From Sarcocystis neurona (Eukaryota; Apicomplexa; Conoidasida; Eucoccidiorida; Sarcocystidae), in contig KL647300.1 of the NCBI GenBank assembly GCA_000727475.1, positions 2,687,063 to 2,751,062 of the forward strand: a stretch of 64,000 nt of DNA, read 5' to 3'. Shown here one piece after another: positions 56,084-64,000 of this stretch. Made by a program: the position numbers and the translations under genes. Positions within the stretch are counted from its first letter, which is position 1. The number at the start of each line of letters is the position of its first letter. Under the pieces are notes generated by a model. It was not told where the DNA came from. It searched no databases and saw only the letters and a list, made by a program, of their open reading frames with translations.

Positions 56084-59000
56084 ATGTATGCATGTGCAGA
56101 TGTGTGTGAGAGTGTCTACGTAGTGAAAGAGAAGATGTTGCTGGATGACGAGACGGTGTCGGAGAGGGATGGCGCGGGCCAGGAGGTTGCGGGAGGGCAG
56201 CTGCTGCTGTTGGGTGGCAAGGGGGAGATGGAGCGGCAGCAGCAGCAACGCCAGGAACAGCAGCAGGAGCGACAACAGCAGGAGCGACAACAGCAGGAGC
56301 GACAACAGCGGCAGCGGCAGCAGCAGCGCAGAAAGAGAAGACGTGGAGAGAAGCCTGCGCATGCGAAGCATGCCAGTGGCTCTTTAGCAAAACTGTTACG
56401 CGTTCTGCCGAAGACGACGTGTTCCGCTGCAGCTGCAGCAGCAGGTAGCAGAGACAGACGAGCAACAGCAGCAGCAGCGGGGGGAGGAAGACTACCAGCG
56501 AAAGTAGCCCCAGAAGCTGCCACAGACGTCTCGTCGGCTGCGTCGACCGCAGCGTCACCAAGAGAGGTAGAAGCAATCCCACGAACAGGAGGAGGGGGTG
56601 CAGCAGCAGCAGCAACCCCAGGAGCAGCAGATCCAGCACCAGCAGCAGCACGAGAAGCAACAGGAGCAGCAGCATGCGAAGACGCTGTAGGGACGACGCG
56701 TGGGGAGAGTGACGGCCAGGCGGTCGTACGGGGAGGGAAGAGAAGGAAACGCGCCTTGCGGAGGAGAGGGGAAGGGGCTTCAGCGGCAGCAGTGGGCGGA
56801 GCAGAGAAGGCATCAGCAATCGCAGCAAGTGCGGGAGTACGAGAAGCAAGGGAACCACCCCTGCGACCAGCGTCAGCGGCAGGGAAGGGAGGGGCAGTTG
56901 CTGAAGAAGAATGCGAAGCGGCAGCACCAGCGGCAGTCAGAGGCGTCGCAGCAGCAGAAACAGCAGCAGACCGCGCGTGGAGAATGATAACTCAGGGACA
57001 CGAGGAGGGGACGAAAGAGAGAGAACTCCTTTTTCCTTTGCCGACGGCAGGAGCTCCTGCCGGCAGGCCGTGGCCACTTGCTCCTTTTGACTGCTACTGG
57101 ACGTACGAGGAAGATGTACCAGCTGAAGGTGCTGCCGCGAGACTGACGCCGCAGCAGCAGCAGCGCCTGTGGCAGCAGCAGCGCAGCACTCCGGTCGAGC
57201 TGCTGGAGCTGCAGACGACGGCTTTTGCAGCTGCAGGCGACCCTTCCCTTGCGAAGAAGCATCAGATGGGGCTAGGTACTGCAGGGTCTGTTTCTCCTGC
57301 GACTGGGCCGCTTCTTCAGGGGAGGGCAAGCAGCAGCAGCAGCAGAGCTGTCGCGATGCAGCGTCTGCAGCAGCAAGGCCCCTCGGCTGCTGCGCTGCTA
57401 CTCGAGGACGTCTTGACGCCCGCAGAAGAGGCAGCGGGAGCGGCAGCCGAAGCAGAAGCATCACTGCAGCGTTCCTACTCAGAAGAAGAAGAAGAGGCCG
57501 TAGAGGAGGGCAATGCAGAAGAACGTGACCACGGAAGCGAATTCGACGTTACGCAGCGGAGCCAAGAAAAGGAGGAACAGGAGAAGGAGCCCAGGGGAAA
57601 GCTGCAGGTCTTCAGCGCGCGCCAGAGCAGCAGCGAGAGCAGCAACAGCAACCTCACAGGGGAAGGAGCGGCTGCTGCAGCGGCACCTTCCCAGAAATGT
57701 GACAGAAAACGCGCTGCTGCTGCTGCATGCGCCCAAAGGGAGAACGCTGCGTTTGCTGCCAGCGCTACTGGCTCTCTAAGCGGGCACAAAACCGTGCGCG
57801 TCGCGCCAGTAGGCTTTGCTTCCTATTCCTATGTCCTGCCAGCAAACGCAGCCGGTCCTCCTCCTCCTCTCCCTTCTTCGAGTTCGTTCAATTTTCGTCG
57901 CAGTCGCGTTGCTCCGACGTCGGCGGGGGGGTCTCTTCCTGCTGTCGCTGCTGCTGCTGTGGCTGCTGTCTCTGCTGCCACGGCTGCTGCAAGGAAGACG
58001 CGAGCGCCTGCAGGTCGCTGTCCCGCAACAGGAACAGAAGCAGCAGCAGCAGAAGGGAAAAGAGGGGGCGGGACAGCAGCAGCAGCTAGCCCGGCTTCGT
58101 ATATGGAGACAGTCCTTGAGTCTGGGCAGCGGGCCTTTCAACAGCAGCGATGCATGCGGTGGGACGGGACGCGAGTAGCAGCTGCCTACGGCGTGCCTTC
58201 CTCGATGTTTCGTCTGCTGAACTACCGCCTGCTGCAGCAGCAGCAGCTACCGCTCGTGTGCGGGGTCGACGGCACGTTCCCCCAGAAGCGACAGGTGGGG
58301 AGTGAGTCACTGCCTCCCTCTTTTTCGGCTCTCCGCGCTGCTGCTACTCCTGACGACGGCAGCATTAGAAAAGAGAGAAAACGCGGCGGGCTTCTTCACC
58401 GCTACGGGAAGCAGCAGCTGCAGCTGAGAAGTCTGCTGCACTACTTGGAGTCTTATGTGGACATCTGCTACTGCCACGAGGACTACGGGAACACAGCTGC
58501 TGTTCGACAGGTCGCTGCCCTCCACGTGGCTGCCCATATTTACAAGGCCCGTACACGCGTGCTGCAGCACTCGAGCCTTGTGGAGAAGAAGCTCGCCTCC
58601 TGCAAAGACAAAGAGATGCGCGTGGCTTTGCTTCGTAAGCTCAAACAGCAGCAACGGCAGGCGTACGGTGACGCCGTCGCTGCTACTGCTGTTTTATATC
58701 CTGACGCAAACTCTGCTTCTGCAGCAGCTCCTGCTGCTGCTGGGTCACGGCAGGGTCGGGCTCTCACTGCTGCTGTCGGCGGGGACAGAAGGAGGACGAC
58801 TTCGTGGCGGGGAATGGCTGCTGCTGCTGTTCCGCCAGAAAAGGAGGACAAAGAAGAAGAGGTAGAGGGAGAGAGGACAAGAAGAAAAAAAGACGTCGAG
58901 AAAGAGGCCGATGCTGCTGCTGCTGCAGCAGCAGAAAGAGACAGAGACACAGCAGCAGCGTCGCAGGGCGGGCATGCTGCTGCAGAAGCAGAGGGAGGAG

Positions 59001-59467
59001 TGGCGCTAGCACAGAAAGAAACAGCAGCAGCCGCAAGAGACGAAGAGACAGCAGCAACAGCAGCAGCGGATGAAGGAAGAGACGAAATGAAAGCCACACG
59101 ACGAACAGCAGCAGCAGCAGGAGACGCCGACGAAGCAGTAGGGCACGGCGCAGCGAAGGCGACCGCGGCAGACGGAGCGGCAGCAGGAGGAGCAGGAGAA
59201 GAGGACGCGGGACGGGCTGAGATCAGAGAAATGGCGAGAAAAGCGAAAGAGAAAAAAGAAGACACAGAAGACGAAGAAGAAGACGGGGAAAAGGAAGAGA
59301 AAAAAGAAGCCGAGAACGAGACTCCAGGAGAACTTGAAGAGTGGTTCGAACAGCAGATGAGAGACAACGGCTGCACAAGACCGCGAGTGCTGCTGCTGGT
59401 GCCGTTTCGCTCTGCAGCTAAACTTTTTGTCGATTCTCTTCTCCGCTTTCTTCCCCATATACAGCAG
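56084..59467 (+). CDS. UTP25: UTP25 (SSU processome component), large first exon
   Basis: UTP25 (Def in vertebrates) is a nucleolar factor needed for 18S rRNA processing; it has a helicase-like fold without a working DEAD box. This exon ends at a GTATGT donor in phase 0. The first 750 or so residues are low-complexity Ala/Gln/Glu/Arg, including four 15-base QQERQ repeats at 56250-56310. The conserved domain starts near residue 770: LLHYLESYVDICYCHEDYGN with AALHVAAHIYKARTRVLQH, then an acidic Lys/Glu linker, then DNGCTRPRVLLLVPFRSAAK near residue 1095, matching the family's D.G.TRP+VL+LVPFR.SA. ATG choices are 56084 or 56135; an AG at 56099 could also mark an acceptor, so an earlier exon is possible. 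Confidence 0.8.
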
Positions 59468-61089
59468 GTATGTATATCCACCTATGGAGGCTCAGGCAAT
59501 ATATATATATATATCTACTTTCCTGCTTTTGTCTATGTATATATATAAATGTTTTTATGTGTGTAAGTCTGTATATGTATGAAAGTGTATATTTATTCGG
59601 ACGCTTGTAGATGCGAAGCAATCTTGATATATATACAGACACCTCTATAGACCATCTGTATCTGTAGAAGTATCGATGTGCCTGTGTCTGTATGTCAACA
59701 CACAAACCTATAAAACTTTATATATATCTATCTATCTGTGGGAATCTGTACGCAGAAATGTGTGCGTCGAACTTCATATCAAATGAGTCTCTTCTTATGT
59801 GTATTTGTATATATCAATGTATCTATCTCTGTATACCCATCTATGTGCCTGCATATATATATATATATATTCATGTAAATACAGAAATACGTACATATAC
59901 ATATATACATATATATATATGAAATTGCGTATTTGTCTACACGCATGTTTGAGTGCTCTGAAGGACAGAGGTTCAGCCTGCGTGTTCATCATTTTTTTTG
60001 GCGAAGGGTCGTCGTCATATCTACTTACCTGTTGAAATATATAGAAGCATATGTAGGTGTATATGTGTATATACGAGTATATGCACGCGTAGCATGCGCC
60101 AAGTAAGCATCGAGGTCGAGTTCAACATGTGTCTGCGTTTCCATGTAGTTGAGCTTTACCGTATATGTATGTTCGCCCGTAAATGCGTTAACCCCTCTAT
60201 GCATATGTGTATGTACTTACACTTGTGTATGTATATGTACTTACATGTGTATGAAGACTTGTGGATGGATATATGTATGTGCATTAGTATATATGCATAC
60301 ACAGGGGTGTATACGTATAGAGTGGTGCTGCTTTGGTGAATTTGGCAACTTTCGGTCTGCGTGGCTGCTTCTTTCATTTCTCTTGCCTTGGCGAATGCCG
60401 TCGGTTTCTTCTTTGAGAAGCAGACCTCTGCGTAGTCTCTCGGCCGCGACCGCGGATCTCCCAGTCTCGTCGTCCCCGTCTGTGCTGCCGTGCTGCTGGA
60501 TCTCTTATTTTCCGTTTCTACAAATAAAAATTTGTATTCACAAATATGCATATATGTATGCGTTATATATACACACGTGTGTGTACGTGTCTGCATGTAG
60601 TAATCTGTAGGAACTCTCGTCCTGCGTATCTATACATATCCATGTATATGACATATGTATATTTATATATGTATATATTATGTTTGTTTGTACACGTGTA
60701 TAGGTGCCGGTATGTAGTGATATTTCAGCGTGTATTTGTGTATCAATATGTCTCTATAGGTACCTGTCTATATATGGATGTGTGTATCTGTATATATACA
60801 TATGTATAAAGCGCCGCGTACATACATATATGCGCATGTATCTTTGTCCGTGGTCAGCTGTTCACACGGATGTATATATATGCATATATCGGTGCCCACC
60901 TGTCCACACACATATATGTATATATATTACTTGTCCCGTGTATACGCATCACATTATATATATGTGGGTTTTCATGCACAATATGTCTATGTCTGCGTGG
61001 GTAATGTTACGTCAATATGTAGGATAGATGCGTGATACATATTCATGGACATCCGCTTTGTTGTATATGTGTGTGTTGCGTCTTTGCAG
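59468..61089 (+). other. UTP25 intron 1, TA satellite type
   Basis: The 1.6 kb intron runs from GTATGT to TCTTTGCAG. It is mostly TA, TGTATA and GTGTAT satellite with no CTG tract. Open frames in it are Tyr/Ile/Cys-rich shadows of TA repeats. A short ordinary stretch at 60350-60530 carries no recognised feature. Confidence 0.75.
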
Positions 61090-61338
61090 GTGTTGAATCG
61101 TAGACGTTTCGAAGACGAATTTGGACTCTCGGCGGAAGACGCAGCAGCGCAGCAGCAGCGGTTTGCACTCGGAGGGAAGCCGGCAGATTATATTTCTCTT
61201 TTTCAAGGAAATGATGACGACTGTTTTCGCCTGGGTATTCGTATTTCGAAGAAGGCAGCGATTCTGTACGCTCCTTTTGCTGCCGCCGATATTATTGTCG
61301 CGTCTCCCCTGGGGCTCCGCACGGTCGTGGGCGTCGAG
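61090..61338 (+). CDS. UTP25: UTP25, second exon
   Basis: The exon is 249 bases, phase 0 at both ends, between GCGTCTTTGCAG and GTGAGG. It encodes LNRRRFEDEFG, then KPADYISLFQGNDDDCFRLG and KKAAILYAPFAAADIIVASP followed by LGLRTVVG. These are the hallmark UTP25 blocks (KP.D+..LF.GN.DD.FR+G and LY+PF..SDI++ASPLGLR). The ASPLGLR block takes the place of helicase motif Ib. No residues appear lost. Confidence 0.9.
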
Positions 61339-61390
61339 GTGAGGATGCAGGCACGCGCGCGCGTTCTCGCGGCGTCGTCACTCGCAGCCA

Positions 61391-62126
61391 CTGCACCGCG
61401 ACTGCTGCTGCTGTCACGATAGCCGTCCTCCTGCTGCTGCCGTCGCTTCGAGGAAAGGCAGTCTCGCGTTGCCGCTGCTGCTGCTCTCCCGTCTCATGCG
61501 CTGCTGCTGTTACGACGTTTCCCGATGTTGACGTACTAGCCGCTGGTGCCGCTGCTCGGGCTGCGGCAGCAAATTCCCGTTGTTCCCCGCGTGACGCTGC
61601 CTCAGGTGTTTTACTTGCTACCACACTGCTGTTGCTGCTGATCCACGCGGTCTGCTGCTGCGCGAGCGTCTGTCTTCCTTCTGCTTCTTCCCTGCTGCTG
61701 TTGCTGCTGCTTCCAGTGCTGCCACTCCCCCAGCTGCTGCTTTCACTGCTGTTGCTGCTGGTCCCACCGCTGCTACTCCTACTGCTGCTGCCTCCACTGC
61801 TGTTACTGCTGGTCCCACCGGTCCTGCTTCCATCTCTGCTGGGCGCGTAGCTGGCGTCCTCAGGACTGCTGCTGTTTGCTGTTGCTGCTTCGACCGCAGC
61901 CGCTGCTCCTGCTGCTGCTGCTGCTCCCGCAACGCCTGCCGTCGGTACACATACCGCATTATCTCCCCGCTTTCGACGTTCCGTCTTGTTCCCCTCCTCC
62001 GCCTTTCCTCTCATATCCCCTCGTCTTCATCCGCGGTGCCCTTGCACTTCCGCGGTGCCCTTGCACTTTCTCTTTGCCTGATTTTTCTTGACTGCTGCTC
62101 ACTTTTCTTCTGCTGCTGCTTTTCAG
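61391..62126 (+). repeat. CTG-rich UTP25 intron 2 tract before an acceptor
   Basis: Most of intron 2 (61339-62126) is CTGCTG-rich, including imperfect repeats of CTGCTGTTGCTGCTGGTCCC at 61750-61820, then pyrimidine-rich sequence to CTGCTTTTCAG. It is sense-strand CTG directly upstream of a conserved exon. Antisense frames give Ser/Gly/Ala or Gln/Ala runs and are shadows. Confidence 0.75.
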
Positions 62127-62237
62127 GGAGACAGGAAGCGGGAGTACGATTTCCTTTCTTCGATTGAGCTGGTCGTTGTCGATCGCGCAGATGTCATTTG
62201 TCTGCAGAACTGGACGTTCTTGAAAGAGTGTTTTGCA
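62127..62237 (+). CDS. UTP25: UTP25, third exon (protein continues past the window)
   Basis: The exon is 111 bases, phase 0, from CTGCTTTTCAG to GTAAGT. It encodes GDRKREYDFLSSIELVVVDR with ADVICLQNW and then ECFA, matching the family's DFLSSIE+++DQADV..MQNW. The motif-II position reads VDRAD rather than DEAD, as in UTP25 generally, consistent with no ATPase activity. The next expected block (FSR+R.W....Y+RQT) is not present in the remaining 1.76 kb, so the gene extends to the right of the window. Confidence 0.88.
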
Positions 62238-62539
62238 GTAAGTCCACCTTCAAAACACACGCACAACCCACTCCAGGAAAGAAAAGGATGAAGAAGAAAG
62301 ATAAAGACACCAACACCAACACACACACACACACACCCATAGAATCACGCGCGTGTAGGTGCATCTGCATGCAGGGACGCGGAACACACACAACAGACCG
62401 GAGAAAAGAGGCGAAGATAAAGACGCACACACAGAAACGACCACCCGGGTGCAGGTGCAGCTGGCATAGAAGGCTGCCGAGCGACAACCGTGGATGCCGT
62501 TTGGCCTCTCCCGTGCTCATATTCATCTGTGCTATACAT

Positions 62540-62595
62540 CTATATACATATATATATACATATATATACATATATATATATATATATGTATGTAC
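62540..62595. repeat. TA satellite in UTP25 intron 3
   Basis: (TA)n with CATATATATACA steps. The intron from 62238 onward also has a CACACACACA run at 62320. A purine-rich stretch at 62630-62700 gives a hydrophilic frame with no family match. Confidence 0.6.
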
Positions 62596-63139
62596 TTGTA
62601 TAGATAAGTATGTGTGCCCGAGAAAACGAGAGAGACAGAGGGACGGGTTTAGCCGGCAGAAGAGGAAAAGGGAAGAATATGAAGGAGAAGAAGAACAGAA
62701 GAACAACCCCGTGCAGTGCGGCAACGTACACTGGTGCCCACCTACTATATATATGTATATCTTTCTGCCGCTGAGTCGACCTCTTCTCATGTTGGTCGGG
62801 GCACGTACGTCGATGGACGTGCGAGACGTGTATGCTGACAGAGAAACGTGGACATTTGTTTGTTGTGTTCGGCAAACTTCGCTGCAATCTGCCTCGTTGA
62901 GAAGGACGAAGAGAGTCTTGCAGAGATGCGCACACACGTGGACGTCTGCTTGTGTACGTACACACTCCGGCGGATGTATGTTGCACCCCCCCTACACAAT
63001 TCTTATATGAGGCGCAAGTACGTACATAGGACTGCTCTATGCTAAAAATATATTTATATATATTATAGGTACGTATCTCTGACCGCTCACATATATATAT
63101 ATATATACGTATTTGTCCTCGTGTGTAGACGTCCAAGGT

Positions 63140-63610
63140 AGGTACGTAGGGACGTGCGTATCATTGCTCCTTTTGTTATATATATGTATATATATGTATA
63201 TACGTATATATGTGTACTCATAGAAGGAGGTATTTGTTATCGCTCCTTGTGGTATATGTGTGTAGACACCGTATATGTGTACTTATATATGTGGACACTC
63301 TTTATACGGAGACATAGCTGGTATCGCTCATTCGAATACATTTATATACTGTGAATATATGTGTAGGTACACCCTGTCTATATAGGTACGTGCTGCCTGT
63401 GTTTCTTCTTCTTATGTATAACGTTTATACATATATTATGCCTGTATTTGTACACATATGCACTATGTATGTATATATGGAGGTACCTACCTGTTATCGC
63501 TCTCCGTCCATCGTATATGTATACGCGTACATATATATATGTATATATATACACACAATATATATACACGTATAGGTACGTTTGTGTTACCGCTTTTTCT
63601 GAGCAATATA
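63140..63610. repeat. minisatellite with TGTTATCGCTCC core
   Basis: A core resembling GGTA(C/T)nTnnTGTTATCGCTCC then (T/G)TG-TATATG recurs near 63156, 63233, 63319, 63492 and 63584, with TA-rich spacers of 75-170 bases. The copies are diverged. It lies in the last, incomplete intron of UTP25. Confidence 0.65.
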
Positions 63611-64000
63611 TGTATACGTATGTTATGTATGTGAAAATATTATGTATATGTTTGTGCCTCTATACACTACGTATGGAGGCACATACGTAGGTAGGTGTTT
63701 GTGACCAGTATATCCGCGACAGATATACATACATATATATATGTATATGTATGTATAGAAACTGGACACACGTATGTGTTGTGCGTGTGTGTACAGACGT
63801 GTGTAGTTGTCCATTTCTGTTGATTTCCTCCTCTGTACGCGTGAGGCACCTGCATGCAAGGACGCTTGCACAAGCCAGGACCTTGTGATGCCTATACACG
63901 TTTGTGCACACACAAGTTCACTCCTCTGCATAAGGCGATGTGTGTCTACATATTTATATAGCAGGATGCCACTATACACATATATATATATTTATATTTC

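Noticed and set aside
61203..62014. Ser/Gly/Ala-rich minus-strand frame of 240 codons
   Set aside because: It overlaps UTP25 exon 2 and intron 2 in antisense; its composition reflects CTG repeats.
1..64000. CRISPR arrays, tRNA, rRNA, telomeric AAACCCT repeats, transposases, apicoplast or mitochondrial fragments
   Set aside because: Tandem repeats here lack uniform spacers; no cloverleaf, rRNA core, telomeric run or transposase motif was recognised by eye. A covariance-model and profile search would be needed to exclude small RNAs firmly.

Overview
The window reads as nuclear DNA of an apicomplexan coccidian, most likely an Eimeria species. The sequence shows very dense CAG/CTG triplet tracts that translate as poly-Gln, poly-Ala or poly-Ser runs, interrupted by long TA/TG-rich micro- and minisatellites, with small intron-split exons and two assembly gaps. 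That combination is known from Eimeria genomes. The species cannot be named from the sequence alone, and nothing looks bacterial or plasmid-like.

Three conserved genes can be rebuilt exon by exon from motifs and matching splice phases. (1) Plus strand, 2.8-10.1 kb: a PP2A regulatory subunit B'' of the TON2/FASS-PPP2R3C type (exons 2829-2975, 5160-5252, 6656-6799, 10034-10114; more exons are missing, some perhaps in the gap at 3964-4344). (2) Minus strand, 29.2-21.5 kb: a histidine-phosphatase (phosphoglycerate-mutase-like) protein whose catalytic motifs lie on exons 28712-29228, 25601-26936, 23550-23617 and 21507-22021 and are separated by long Gln/Ala/Glu inserts. (3) Plus strand, 56.1 kb to beyond the right edge: UTP25 (exons 56084-59467, 61090-61338, 62127-62237), an SSU-processome factor with a helicase-like fold; its 3' end lies outside the window.

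Between them, 30.3-44.8 kb is a block of alternating CTG-rich and CAG-rich stretches. A 10 kb open frame crosses it, but most of that openness is a by-product of stop-free triplet repeats. The right part (about 39.3-44.8 kb) is the most credible coding region: a Gln-rich plus-strand gene with a phase-matched intron at 42529-43422. Further candidate genes of unknown function lie at 15.8-16.1 kb (minus), 17.8-19.4 kb (minus), 19.0-19.9 kb (plus), 45.5 kb (minus) and 47.7-48.7 kb (plus).

The stretches 11.9-14.5 kb and 48.7-55.5 kb have ordinary composition with few repeats, and no recognisable gene was found there. No tRNA, rRNA, CRISPR array or transposon was recognised.

The main unexplained structure is a recurring order in the three conserved genes and in the Gln-rich gene: donor, TA-rich satellite (when present), sense-strand CTG tract, acceptor, exon. 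CAG tracts in the sense strand mark coding blocks. CTG-to-CAG junctions are self-complementary, so some offer plausible splice acceptors on both strands.
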